NCBI RefSeq assembly: GCF_000831385.1 | Contig: NZ_AP014548.1 | Location: forward strand, 2,099,779-2,163,778 | DNA: 64,000 bases | DNA from: Nonlabens marinus S1-08 | GTDB lineage: Bacteria > Bacteroidota > Bacteroidia > Flavobacteriales > Flavobacteriaceae | Reading direction: 5' to 3' | In this document: positions 17,584 to 27,214 of the stretch, piece by piece | Layout of the letters: each line of letters opens with the position of its first letter | Position numbering within the stretch: position 1 is the stretch's first letter | Made by a program: the position numbers and the translations under genes | The notes under the pieces: generated by a model | Seen by the model: the letters and a program-made list of their open reading frames with translations, nothing else | What the model was told of the DNA's origin: nothing | Databases searched by the model: none

Positions 17584-19836
17584 TCAGGTTTCCTGCAAGG
17601 ATACGCCATACCTCTCTGTTGCTTTTTCTAAATTAGAGGATAGGGATTCTAACCAATTCATATGGTTGGCAATCAGATAGGCCTCCTGCAACCTGTGAAG
17701 GGTTTCCGTATCTAATTCTGTATTTCCTTTTTTGATGTTTTCATCCCGTAGATTAGACAGCTGTTCATATTTCTCTAATAAGCTTTCTTGGGCCTCTTCA
17801 ATGGTTTCTTCTTCCATTTTAGAATCTAAAGGTTCTTGATCTAAACGATCTACAGATCGTTGCAGCGCATTGGTTATTTTATGCAGCAACGTATTGAAAC
17901 CTTCAGAAGCAGGTGTCGTTTGATGATTGATGATAAAATTACCTATGGAGGCAATAGCACTGATCATGGTTTGATTGAGCGTCACCATTTCGTATATCAA
18001 TTGAAATTCCTTTCGCTTTGATTCTGGTTCTTGAGTCAATCGTTGGAAGGCAGCGTTCAAATTGCTTACCGCTAAAAAGGCATTCTTTCTGGCCAGATTA
18101 TACGGTAATTTATAAGCAGTGCGATCTTGATACAATTTCTGAGTGGCCAGCAAATACTCTCTATTCATTTCAAGAGCATTGAGCAATTTAGGCTTCAATG
18201 TGTTTGCTTCCCAACTGGGCAAAATCGTATAGTTAGCGATTACAGCAATGACAGCACCTATCACAGTGTCGAGAACGCGGTATTGAATCACCTCAAAAGC
18301 ATCTGGATTTATAAGTGAATACAAAAAGACAATACTAAGCGTGATCAACGCTGCTGCAGACTTGTAATTAAGCTGCAACATGGCAAAGGCTAGGATTAAT
18401 GAGAAGTAAGCTAGCAGTGCATAGACTACCGTGTTTTGCGTGAGTAACACGACTCCTACAGCAATCGCTGCACCTATAAGCGTACCGATGATACGATCTT
18501 TTGAGCGCGCCTTAGTGAGTCCATAGCTGGGTCGCATGATTACAATAATGGTGAGCAAGATCCAGTAGGTATTTTGAATCTCAAAAAAGTAACCTAATGC
18601 ATAGGCAAAAACCATGGCTATAGTGAGGCGCAAAGAATGCCGGAACATGTTAGATTTCCAGTTTAAATTTTGCCACAGCACGTTCCATCGATATTCCTGC
18701 AAGGTCAAGAACTTGCTGGAATCCTGCCTTTTCAAAGACACTCTCGAGGCATCCTTAACATTGGCCATCACCCGCCTGATCGCTCTTATTTCTTGTAGCA
18801 ATTGTTCTTGATAATCGTATAAATTTTTAAGGATTAATGCACCTTCACGTGCTTCAGGTAACTTCACTACCTCTATAAAATCTGTTATGGAGGTATTGGC
18901 TTTCGCCAAAGCGTGCAAAAGGACATTCTTCTTAGGTATTTTGTCTTTTTGTATGAGCAGTTCCGCAAGACGGATCAAGTGATTCCCCATGACCTTGTTC
19001 AGCTTTTTAGAGGCTTTTAGAAATCGTTTGTGGTCTTCAAAAACGTCATCAATAATTTCATAATTCAAATGCTTCGCTTCAATAAGCTCAAATATTTTGA
19101 TGGAAGACAAAAATATCAACAATTGTTTTTCTTCATACCTAGATCTCCCAGAACGCTTACGGGCGGTGAGCAAGGTTTCTCGTAAGGTTTCTTGCTTTTC
19201 ATTGATCTGCGTCTGCAACGCAAAGGTTTTCTTTAAGCGATCATCTCTTTTCTCTTTCTTAGAGAGTAATTTACCTCGCAGTTTTAAGTATTCTCCCAGT
19301 AAGAGTAGGGTATCTGACAACAGCTGATTCTCATCCTTTTTAGGCGACAACCTTTGAAAAACCATAGAGACTATCAAGTACCATAGCCCACCTATGCCCA
19401 TTAGTGCTACTTGAAGCAAAATTTCCACAGCTGACTCTTTCTGCACTGCAAATGCAATCACTAATGCCAGCAAACCAGAAAATGATACCAGAGAAGCTCT
19501 AAATCCATAAACAGAGATAAGAGCTACTAAGAAGGTGATCAACGCAATAGCTGCCAATAAAAAAGGAAAAAAGGGTTTCAAAAACAGAATAATGGTCGTG
19601 ATGACCATGGTCAATAAAATACTTACTAAAATGGCGTTTACCTTACGCTTGTAACTTCCAGGTACATCACCAGGAGCATTCAAAAACGCTCCTACAACCA
19701 CGGCGGGAGCATATTCAAAAAGACCTAGAAGATACAAGACGCCAAAAGGTACTGCAATCGCAACTCCCAAGCGTATACCACGATCAAAGTTGGTGCTCTT
19801 AAGAAATAATTCTAATTGTTTGAATTTTTCGTTCAA
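17584..19836 (-). CDS. FUSC family inner-membrane protein (YccS/YhfK-like)
   Basis: 750 aa with two blocks of about five to six membrane helices (about 20-165 and 395-545) separated by a cytoplasmic helical region and followed by a C-terminal helical domain. This duplicated layout, with RPSYGLTKARSKDRIIGTLIGA in the second block, is that of FUSC/YccS proteins related to aromatic acid exporters. Transport role is inferred. An imperfect copy of the dispersed palindrome lies at 18899-18912. Confidence 0.87.
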   Translation of the reverse strand: MNEKFKQLELFLKSTNFDRGIRLGVAIAVPFGVLYLLGLFEYAPAVVVGAFLNAPGDVPGSYKRKVNAILVSILLTMVITTIILFLKPFFPFLLAAIALITFLVALISVYGFRASLVSFSGLLALVIAFAVQKESAVEILLQVALMGIGGLWYLIVSMVFQRLSPKKDENQLLSDTLLLLGEYLKLRGKLLSKKEKRDDRLKKTFALQTQINEKQETLRETLLTARKRSGRSRYEEKQLLIFLSSIKIFELIEAKHLNYEIIDDVFEDHKRFLKASKKLNKVMGNHLIRLAELLIQKDKIPKKNVLLHALAKANTSITDFIEVVKLPEAREGALILKNLYDYQEQLLQEIRAIRRVMANVKDASRVSLKRQDSSKFLTLQEYRWNVLWQNLNWKSNMFRHSLRLTIAMVFAYALGYFFEIQNTYWILLTIIVIMRPSYGLTKARSKDRIIGTLIGAAIAVGVVLLTQNTVVYALLAYFSLILAFAMLQLNYKSAAALITLSIVFLYSLINPDAFEVIQYRVLDTVIGAVIAVIANYTILPSWEANTLKPKLLNALEMNREYLLATQKLYQDRTAYKLPYNLARKNAFLAVSNLNAAFQRLTQEPESKRKEFQLIYEMVTLNQTMISAIASIGNFIINHQTTPASEGFNTLLHKITNALQRSVDRLDQEPLDSKMEEETIEEAQESLLEKYEQLSNLRDENIKKGNTELDTETLHRLQEAYLIANHMNWLESLSSNLEKATERYGVSLQET
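18899..18912. repeat. Dispersed palindrome, one mismatch
   Basis: GCTTTCGCCAAAGC, one change from the core, within the FUSC gene. Confidence 0.5.
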
Positions 19837-19962
19837 AGGATTTGCAATTTATCGGGAAAGTTAGAGCAAATATGATGGAGTGAAGGAAGGTTTAAGAAGC
19901 ATTTCTAACTTCAACGAATAAGTCATTTCAAAAATTCAGTTCTAAAACTTCTATTTACTAAT

Positions 19963-21417
19963 TTACTTTAGCATCCGCCCTCGAGGAGCATCGGCCTCTT
20001 GTAAGACAATATCAGAATGTAAAAATTGAGCCGCTGCAGCAGAATCTTTGACTTTACGGGCACTACGTTTCATCATTTCAGATTCAAAAGGTTGAAGCAC
20101 ATGTTTCCTCAAGTCATCACTTTTTTTACTAGATCCCGGCTGGCAGCCTTTAGTGATTTCCCGTGCAAGCGATAGGGCGTCTAACAAGGCCTGGTTTGCT
20201 CCTTGACCTTTAAAAGGACTCATAGGGTGCGCTGCATCACCTAATAAGGTCACTGCTCCGCAATTTTTTAAATGTTCTAGTTGAAGTAGTTCTCTATCGT
20301 ACACGGGATATCCAGATACTTGCTTCACAGCAGTAGCTTCTATGATTTGAGGTATGGGATGGTGCCAGGAGGACGTGATGCGATGCGCTTCTTCTTTTAG
20401 AGAGAATGAACCTTGCGAACTCAGGGCTTTCGCTTCTTTCTCTGTTAAGGGATAACTCAATTGCCACATGATGGAATCTTTATTATAAGGCATCATATAG
20501 ATGCGTTCCTGACCATTAGCTGTTTGAAAAACTGTAGCCGAATCTAGCAATTCACTATCAAAATCGCCAAGTCTAGACAATGGACAAATTCCTAAGATAA
20601 CGATACAATCAAGGTATTGTAAGGGCGCTTTAGTGTCTAGTACAAAATCTCGCACTGCACTTCGTATTCCATCGGCTCCTACGACCATACCTGCCTTAAT
20701 TTTTTTTAGCGTTCCATTGAATTGAAAACTCAAGTCAATGGAATCAGAGCCAGTATGGAGTGCTACTAGTTGATGTCCCCATCTTATGGATTGGGATTCT
20801 TTTAGTTGTTGTAGTAAGGCCAGTCGCAAAGATTGTCTGGCGATGTGAATATTTGTTCGCTTAGCTTCTGAGGTTTCATTGGACTCCATCCATTTTCTCA
20901 AGCCCCATTCTCCTAAAATCGTTCCGTCTGTATGATGAACTACATGACGGGTAGAAACCACGCCGTCTTTAAGAGAGGTGATGCCAAAACCATCCATCGC
21001 TTTACTTGCTTGTTGCAAGGTGAGTCCGTAGCCTTGGGATCTTGCGTCAAAACTATCGTCGCGTTCAAATAGCGTGAACGGTATCCCGCGATGCAGGCAA
21101 GCTACAGCTAAAGCGGTACCGCCTATACCGCCACCTATGATGGCTACATGTGGGTAGCGTTCTGTATCAGCTTCAGGTGCTTTTTCGTCAGGCAATAGTC
21201 CAGATCCTGAGCAGTGGGAACAAGTGGTCAGGTGGCCTTTAGGTGGTGTGGGGATCTCAGTCGCTCCATTGGACTTTTTAAAGTCTATCAGTGCTTGTTG
21301 ATAGCGCAATTTTGCTTTCTTGCGTATGCGTTGGCTTTTTTTACCACGTCCTTGGCATTTGGGACACATGCTCCAGCTTCCTTGATGTTTTTTTGGTTGT
21401 AGTTCACCCATGCCCAC
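19963..21417 (-). CDS. FAD-dependent monooxygenase with N-terminal DnaJ-like zinc finger
   Basis: 484 aa. Residues about 18-80 hold two CxxCxGxG motifs (CPKCQGRG and CSHCSGSG), as in DnaJ zinc-finger repeats. From about 90 comes a class A flavin monooxygenase: the FAD motif VAIIGGGIGGTALAVACL, VVGADGIRSAVRD and GDAAHPMSPFKGQGANQAL. Such enzymes hydroxylate aromatic or similar small molecules with NAD(P)H. The zinc-finger fusion is unusual; it may serve protein contacts or metal binding. Substrate unknown. Confidence 0.86.
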   Translation of the reverse strand: MGMGELQPKKHQGSWSMCPKCQGRGKKSQRIRKKAKLRYQQALIDFKKSNGATEIPTPPKGHLTTCSHCSGSGLLPDEKAPEADTERYPHVAIIGGGIGGTALAVACLHRGIPFTLFERDDSFDARSQGYGLTLQQASKAMDGFGITSLKDGVVSTRHVVHHTDGTILGEWGLRKWMESNETSEAKRTNIHIARQSLRLALLQQLKESQSIRWGHQLVALHTGSDSIDLSFQFNGTLKKIKAGMVVGADGIRSAVRDFVLDTKAPLQYLDCIVILGICPLSRLGDFDSELLDSATVFQTANGQERIYMMPYNKDSIMWQLSYPLTEKEAKALSSQGSFSLKEEAHRITSSWHHPIPQIIEATAVKQVSGYPVYDRELLQLEHLKNCGAVTLLGDAAHPMSPFKGQGANQALLDALSLAREITKGCQPGSSKKSDDLRKHVLQPFESEMMKRSARKVKDSAAAAQFLHSDIVLQEADAPRGRMLK

Positions 21418-21472
21418 AAAGGTACTACATCGCAGAAAGGCTTTATGATTTGATGCGTTTGTGAAGAAGTTC

Positions 21473-21486
21473 GCTTTCGCGAAAGC
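21473..21486. repeat. Dispersed palindrome (14-bp core)
   Basis: GCTTTCGCGAAAGC between the divergent monooxygenase and MFS genes, within TTCGC...GCG. Confidence 0.9.
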
Positions 21487-21597
21487 GTAAACTTTAAAGA
21501 TCTCAGAACCTATGACGAAATCTTTAAGTATATCTTTTGCATTGCAATCTTTTCAAAAGTCACAAGTGTCGTTTCTTTACAGCCAAAATTCAAGTAG

Positions 21598-22785
21598 ATG
21601 AAATCATTGCAAATGATTCTTTCCAACCGAAACTATTTTGCTCCTTCCTGGGTGTTTTCATCTGTGAATATATTGATAGGTACGTGGATTTTATACATTC
21701 CTCACATCAAAATGAAATTTGCGCTGGATGATTCCCAGGTAGGTTTTGCGCTATTTTTTACGGCTATCGGATTGCTTATCTCTATTCCTTTCGTACCGTA
21801 TTTGAACAAAAAGCTGGGTGTAGGTCGCAGTACGCAAATAGGCATTTTAGTTCTAGCCGTATTGTTCAATCTTCCGCTTTTGGCGGCTAATTACATAAGT
21901 CTTTGTGGGAGCTTGTTGCTCACTGGAATTTTGTCTGGTTTTACAAGTACCTCGATGAATTCCTTGGTTTCTATTATTGAAAACAGAAATAACAACAACT
22001 TCATGTCTGCGGCACACGGGTTTTTCAGCCTCGGCGGATTCTTAGGTGCTGGAATAGGTAGTTTTCTGATCTTACAGTTCTCTAATCCTAGTTATCACAT
22101 GCTGTTGATGTCCTCACTGGTGATTGTTACAAATCTTTTCTTATCAAAAAATTACAGTGCTATTAAAGAAGCACCACAGTCAGAGCACCAAGAAAAAACA
22201 AATATTTTCAAGAATATCAATCCTGTGTTTGGGCTCTCGATTATAGCTTTTATAATCTTTTTTAATGAAGGTGCCGTGGAGCACTGGAGCAATTTATTCT
22301 TGTTTGACATGGTTCAGGTAACAGAAAGCCAAGCAGGATATGGGTTTGTGATTTTCTCGTTAACGATGACGCTGGGAAGATTTCTGGGGGATGGCGTGAG
22401 TAGGAGGTTGGGCTCTATAAAAACCATGGGAGCTGGTTTGATCATCGCAGCGATGGCTTATTTACTGATCTTGACAGCAGACTTATTTATCAGCGTTCTA
22501 GGGTTTGGGGTCTTAGGTTTAGGTATTTCTGTAATCATTCCTGAACTGTTTCGAATGGCGGGCAGGTCTAAGCAATTGAGTACATCGGTAGCAATTTCGG
22601 TGGTGTCAGGTATTGGGTTTTTAGGTTTTTTAGTCGGTCCTGTATTGTTAGGGTTTATATCTAACTGGAGTAGTTTGATGATGAGCTATGTATTCCTATT
22701 GCTTTTAATAATCACTGCTTTTGCTCTTGTAGTTTTCCGATTGAGATCAAAGTATTCAGCATCAAAGACTGAGATTACTGAGTGA
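21598..22785 (+). CDS. MFS transporter
   Basis: 395 aa with about 12 predicted membrane helices and the MFS N-terminal opening; related to FucP/YfkF-like small MFS carriers. The loop between helices 2 and 3 (YLNKKLGVGRSTQ) and that between helices 8 and 9 (RFLGDGVSRRLGS) match the MFS A-motif. Substrate unknown. Divergent from the monooxygenase, so it could export or import its substrate or product. Confidence 0.87.
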   Translation: MKSLQMILSNRNYFAPSWVFSSVNILIGTWILYIPHIKMKFALDDSQVGFALFFTAIGLLISIPFVPYLNKKLGVGRSTQIGILVLAVLFNLPLLAANYISLCGSLLLTGILSGFTSTSMNSLVSIIENRNNNNFMSAAHGFFSLGGFLGAGIGSFLILQFSNPSYHMLLMSSLVIVTNLFLSKNYSAIKEAPQSEHQEKTNIFKNINPVFGLSIIAFIIFFNEGAVEHWSNLFLFDMVQVTESQAGYGFVIFSLTMTLGRFLGDGVSRRLGSIKTMGAGLIIAAMAYLLILTADLFISVLGFGVLGLGISVIIPELFRMAGRSKQLSTSVAISVVSGIGFLGFLVGPVLLGFISNWSSLMMSYVFLLLLIITAFALVVFRLRSKYSASKTEITE

Positions 22786-22812
22786 TTTTTTATGTTTGAG
22801 TAAGTGAAAACG

Positions 22813-23724
22813 CTAGTCCGCTGAGAGCCAATGCAACACATTCCTCACAAATTCAATATTTTCTAATGCCGCTGGGGTATTGAAACCTACTTTAAAGGTG
22901 TTCCCATTTTGAGAAATCGTTTGAGCTGTAAATAATGCTGCTTCTCCAAATACGGCTATTTTCCCTTTACCGTAATTCATAATCGCGCCTTGATACTGAT
23001 CCTTAAGATTCACTTGTAAGGTGGAATCATCAAATTGCCACGCAATCTCAGGAACAAGACATCGATCATTTTGATTGAATTTTAGGATCCCAAGAGCTTC
23101 ATCAGGCTTCCTGAAAGAGGATCCTGTGAATGAAATGACTTTATGGACAGCAGCTCCATAGGTCCCATCTGTCAGGATGCTGTTTGCTAGTCTGTTGTTT
23201 TCAACTGTGAAGGCTTCATATCCTTGATCTTTATCAGATAACTGTGCAAATCCATCACAAAAATCAAAACCGAATGCATTGGCCAGCTCGTTTGCAGCGC
23301 CGGCAAAAGGCATGTGGTCTGCAATGAGAAGCAATCTTCCGCCATTATTAACCCAAGACTTGATCGTAAGAATTTCATCTTCCGCAAAAGCTGGATAGAT
23401 AGGACGCCTCCAATTCCCCTGATTTTTAGAATTGATGGGGTTAGCGATGACCAGCACCTTAACTTCACTTAATGCAGTGTTTGAGCTGAATTTTACAAGC
23501 TGGTATCCATCTCGTTCTGCCAGTTTAGCAAAAGGAGCAAAGCCACCATCCAGCTGATGTAAATTGTTGTGTTTTCCATCAATGTAAATGATAGGAGCGT
23601 CATTGCCGCTATAGCGCGGATTGTCAAATTGAAACTGGAAAAGGGTATCCGGCTGCTGTTGTGCCTGCATGGAGGTGATGGCACATATACCTAATAAGGC
23701 GGTAAGTAAGAGTTTGCTGTACAT
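22813..23724 (-). CDS. Exported DUF4350-like (glutamine-amidotransferase-fold) protein
   Basis: 303 aa from the ATG at 23724. MYSKLLLTALLGICAITSMQA is a signal peptide. The region AEDEILTIKSWVNNGGRLLLIADHMPF and the closing GKGKIAVFGEAALFTAQ resemble DUF4350 or GATase1-like domains of exported proteins. No catalytic triad can be assigned with confidence. Function unknown. Confidence 0.7.
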   Translation of the reverse strand: MYSKLLLTALLGICAITSMQAQQQPDTLFQFQFDNPRYSGNDAPIIYIDGKHNNLHQLDGGFAPFAKLAERDGYQLVKFSSNTALSEVKVLVIANPINSKNQGNWRRPIYPAFAEDEILTIKSWVNNGGRLLLIADHMPFAGAANELANAFGFDFCDGFAQLSDKDQGYEAFTVENNRLANSILTDGTYGAAVHKVISFTGSSFRKPDEALGILKFNQNDRCLVPEIAWQFDDSTLQVNLKDQYQGAIMNYGKGKIAVFGEAALFTAQTISQNGNTFKVGFNTPAALENIEFVRNVLHWLSAD

Positions 23725-23824
23725 ATTATAACCCCAATTCTTTTTCAATACTACTTCATTATTATTTGTCAATTGCTGTAGCGAGCAAATTTAAAATTGC
23801 CAATCTTTGAAATGGGCTCCATTT

Positions 23825-24955
23825 TTATTGCTCATATTTCTTAAAATATAAACTGAAGGTGGTACCCTTATCTACTTCACTTTTCACTTCAATTTTCCCG
23901 TCCATAGCCTCAATTTGATTTTTAGTAATGAACAAGCCTATACCTTTTGCATCCTTGTTGCCGTGAAATGTTTTGTACATTCCAAACAGCTTTTTACCAA
24001 ATTGTTTTAAGTCAATTCCAGTTCCATTGTCTTGTACGTGTAGTATAATAAAATCCTCAGTTTCCTCACTGGTAAAAACAACGGTGCTTTGACGTTCCTT
24101 GGAACCGTATTTAATTCCATTGGTAATTAGGTTCAGGAGGATACTATCTACATAGGAGGCAACTCCTAATATCATCAATCCTTCATCGACGTTATTTGTG
24201 ATATCTGTGTCTGAGTTTTGAGCAAAAAAGGTATTACTTGCTATTGAATTTTCTACCGCCTGGTTTAAATCAATAGGTTTGAGGTTGTCTTTAACGCTGG
24301 TGTTGATGGTTACAATCTCATTTAAATGATTGATCGTCTCTTTTAAATTGCTAGAAGCTGTCAATAAATGTGAAAACAACTCGTCTGTTTCGAACTCTGT
24401 ATGTTCCATGATAAAAATACTTAGGAGCATCTCAAAATTAGTGGAATGGGATTTTAAGTTATGGGATACGATATGTGCAAAGTTGTTGAGCCGTTCATTT
24501 TGCTCCCTCGTTTGCTCAATAGTTTTAGTCAACTCTAATTCCTTTTCTTTTAGTGAAGTAACGTCAGTGTGCGCTCCTAACATTCGTATGGGCTTGCCTT
24601 CATCATCACGTATGGCAAGACCGCGACATTGTATCCATACGGTATGACCTTCTTTATGTTTGTATCTGACTGTTTGATCATAAGGAAAGTCAGGATTCTG
24701 AAAATGCTTTTGGCAATTCTCCACCGCTAGCTCTAGATCTTCAGGATCAATAATACTTTGCCATGCAGCTGCCTTATGCGGCATTTTTTCAGGATCGTAA
24801 CCTAGGGTAGTCCAAAATTTTGGATTCATCCATTCCTCTTCCATGTTTTCAATATCCCAATACCACAATCCGTCGAGCGCAGAGTCTTGGATAAAATCAA
24901 ATATTTTAGGGTCTTTTTGTATTAATTTGTACAGTTCTTTTTTGAGATAGTTCAT
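23825..24955 (-). CDS. PAS-domain sensor histidine kinase
   Basis: 376 aa, no membrane helices. A PAS/PAC domain spans about 20-140 (NPKFWTTLGYDPEKMP; GAHTDVTSLK) and a coiled linker about 140-158. The HisKA-like segment has phospho-acceptor His165 in HIVSHNLKSH, and the HATPase at about 265-375 has DNGTGIDL and GKKLFGMYKTFHG followed by GIGLFI. A cytoplasmic sensor kinase; no response regulator is adjacent, so its partner is elsewhere. Confidence 0.92.
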   Translation of the reverse strand: MNYLKKELYKLIQKDPKIFDFIQDSALDGLWYWDIENMEEEWMNPKFWTTLGYDPEKMPHKAAAWQSIIDPEDLELAVENCQKHFQNPDFPYDQTVRYKHKEGHTVWIQCRGLAIRDDEGKPIRMLGAHTDVTSLKEKELELTKTIEQTREQNERLNNFAHIVSHNLKSHSTNFEMLLSIFIMEHTEFETDELFSHLLTASSNLKETINHLNEIVTINTSVKDNLKPIDLNQAVENSIASNTFFAQNSDTDITNNVDEGLMILGVASYVDSILLNLITNGIKYGSKERQSTVVFTSEETEDFIILHVQDNGTGIDLKQFGKKLFGMYKTFHGNKDAKGIGLFITKNQIEAMDGKIEVKSEVDKGTTFSLYFKKYEQ

Positions 24956-25149
24956 TCAAAGACTAATTAAGGGGGGTTTTTACTTTAATCCAATTGTTAC
25001 ATAATGTACAACTTTCATCAAACACCTATTTTTATAGGCCTGCTTTTAACATATATTCAATGGAATCAATGTGAATTGAAACGGAGGTAAAAATCTACGT
25101 ACAAGAAGAACGCAGCTATTTAAAACTAGATTTGAAAAACTAAGCTAAA

Positions 25150-25995
25150 TTGAATTATAAAATCATTACAACCACGACAACTAATTTTTTCTTGTTCTGG
25201 AAACTTCTATCGATCAGTGTCTTTGTGGCGTTCATAAGCTGTAAAACATCTATTGCGCGTAAATCTCAGAGCACGATGGTTCATCCTTGTGAACCATTTG
25301 ATGCTTTTGAACAAGTTCAAGCCATGGAAGACGGGAAACTTACCGCATACAAATCAAAGGTGCCAATTGTAATTGATGGTTGTATTGCTGATGAGGTTTG
25401 GTCACAATCGGATTGGTACGATATGAATTATATATGGATGGGAGATCCTGTTGCTCTGGAAGATTATCAGGGACGTTTCAAAGTAGCTTGGGATGAGGAC
25501 TTCCTTTATCTAATAGTCGCAGTGAATGATGATTTTTTAAATCCTACACTTAAAGATGGACTCGAGAACTACTGGAAAGGAGACTATGTTGAGGTTTTTA
25601 TTGATGAGGATGGGTCAGGTGGAGACCACAAATTCAATCATCAGGCTTTTGCTTATCATGTTTCTACTGAAGGACATGCGATCGACAAAAACACCCAAGA
25701 GGAGACCGTTTTCTTTGATGACCACATCAATGTACAACGATCGCAAAATGGATCTATGTACGTCTGGGAAATGGCTATTAAACTCTACGGTAAAAACTTT
25801 GATGAAAATTCTAACGCTAATATTCCAGTGTCAATAAAAGCCGAAAAGCGCATCGGTTTTTCAGTCGCGTATGGAGATAATGATGGCCGCTTAACTCGTG
25901 AAAACTTTATGGGATCTAAGAAAACACATGGCGCCAATAATGATGAAGGCTACATCAATGCTGATGTTTTTGGGAGTCTTTTATTTAAAGAATAA
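25150..25995 (+). CDS. CBM9-like sugar-binding lipoprotein
   Basis: 281 aa from a TTG start, which is needed to include the signal peptide FWKLLSISVFVAFISC with lipidated Cys at about 31. The remaining domain (VPIVIDGCIADEVWSQSDW; FKVAWDEDFLYLIVAVND; YVEVFIDEDGSGGDHKFNHQ) has the pattern of CBM9/DOMON-type carbohydrate-binding modules. Likely a surface or periplasmic lipoprotein binding sugars. Confidence 0.84.
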   Translation: MNYKIITTTTTNFFLFWKLLSISVFVAFISCKTSIARKSQSTMVHPCEPFDAFEQVQAMEDGKLTAYKSKVPIVIDGCIADEVWSQSDWYDMNYIWMGDPVALEDYQGRFKVAWDEDFLYLIVAVNDDFLNPTLKDGLENYWKGDYVEVFIDEDGSGGDHKFNHQAFAYHVSTEGHAIDKNTQEETVFFDDHINVQRSQNGSMYVWEMAIKLYGKNFDENSNANIPVSIKAEKRIGFSVAYGDNDGRLTRENFMGSKKTHGANNDEGYINADVFGSLLFKE

Positions 25996-26077
25996 ATAGA
26001 TCTTCAAACTACTCTTAGAACCGTCAAACCATAAAACGTAATTTTTAAAAACTTGATAGAGCTGAAGCAAAACTAAA

Positions 26078-26114
26078 AAGCTCCATTTTTCTATATGTAG
26101 AAGAATGGAGCTTT
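26078..26114. terminator. Terminator between CBM9-like and DUF6263 genes
   Basis: Perfect 11-bp arms AAAGCTCCATT / AATGGAGCTTT around a 15-base loop, placed between two convergent genes. Confidence 0.85.
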
Positions 26115-26164
26115 AAATTTTACGATGGAAATTCTATATCTCGAGGACAGAAACCTGTACTATG

Positions 26165-26899
26165 TTATTTCTTGGTCATTTGAACATTAGAAGCTACAGT
26201 AACCTCAATCCCTTGGGCTGACACTGTGATTTCTGTATCTGAAGTCTTAGCCGTTCCTGTGCTGATTTCTACTACAGATTCCCCTGTCATAGATCCAGAA
26301 CCTGCACCAGACACGTCTCCTTTTATGTCTAGATAAACCATGCCATCAGCAATTTTAGTCACGGTGTAGGTGGTTTTTACGTTCATTCCTTGATTGGAGT
26401 TTTCTGTGGTCCAGGAAGATCCTACACTTACTTTTTCTTTAGGATAATTAATGGCAGCTTGTCCAGTTGTAAATTGATCGATTCCAGGTACAGCAGGCTC
26501 TGATGTTGTTTCCAGCGTATTTCCATAAACGTCTATGCTGCTATAAATCACGGCATTCATCATGGGGCTCAATTGAGATTTTAGCATTTTTCCTGTGGCA
26601 TCCAGTTCCTCATCACTTTTAGTAGAGTCATAAGTCATTGACATCCCGCCTTGATTTATATCCATAGAAACTGAAGAAATTTTAGACTCTGTTTTGATAA
26701 GGTCGTCAGTAACTTCCGCTACTTTCATGTCCATGAGTATGGTCATGTCTGTACCGCCTTGAATTCCAGTCGATTGTTTTTGAACTACTTTGACCTCATA
26801 GGTATCACCTTCATTATAATTGAGACGTAATAAGGCAGATTCTTGGCCATAGGCCTGAATGGATACTGCGAGGAATAATACTGCGATTAAGTTTTTCAT
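26165..26899 (-). CDS. DUF6263 family exported protein
   Basis: 244 aa with signal peptide MKNLIAVLFLAVSIQAYGQ. The start of the mature part (LLRLNYNEGDTYEVKVVQKQS) and the beta-rich, glycine/serine-rich remainder match the DUF6263 family common in Flavobacteriia. Function unknown. It is followed by a terminator shared with the convergent CBM9-like gene. Confidence 0.8.
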   Translation of the reverse strand: MKNLIAVLFLAVSIQAYGQESALLRLNYNEGDTYEVKVVQKQSTGIQGGTDMTILMDMKVAEVTDDLIKTESKISSVSMDINQGGMSMTYDSTKSDEELDATGKMLKSQLSPMMNAVIYSSIDVYGNTLETTSEPAVPGIDQFTTGQAAINYPKEKVSVGSSWTTENSNQGMNVKTTYTVTKIADGMVYLDIKGDVSGAGSGSMTGESVVEISTGTAKTSDTEITVSAQGIEVTVASNVQMTKK

Positions 26900-27214
26900 G
26901 CTTTTGTTTACGGATAATTAGTTTTTAAAACGTGCTTTTAAAGCCTGTTTCTTAAAATTAGAAACTCAAATTTAGTGCAATTCCATCAATAATAAATGAT
27001 GAAAAGCTATAGAGGCGTCTCGTTTTCTTTTTGCACCTTAGAAACATCATAGTGTGGAAATTCTATAGTGATCTCAAGCCGTTGATCTGAAACGCTGCAA
27101 TTAGCTTGTTAATAAGTTCGCTTTCGCGAAAGCGAAATTCCCATCAAACCCACTGCAAGCAAGTGAATCCATGCTTAACTACAGCAAACTCAAATAAATA
27201 ACGCTGAACTTATT
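26900..27214. other. Non-coding gap of 315 bp
   Basis: No gene was found. It holds one dispersed palindrome (27117-27136) and otherwise AT-rich unstructured sequence. Confidence 0.6.
27117..27136. repeat. Dispersed palindrome (20 bp, perfect)
   Basis: TTCGCTTTCGCGAAAGCGAA in the intergenic gap. Confidence 0.9.
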
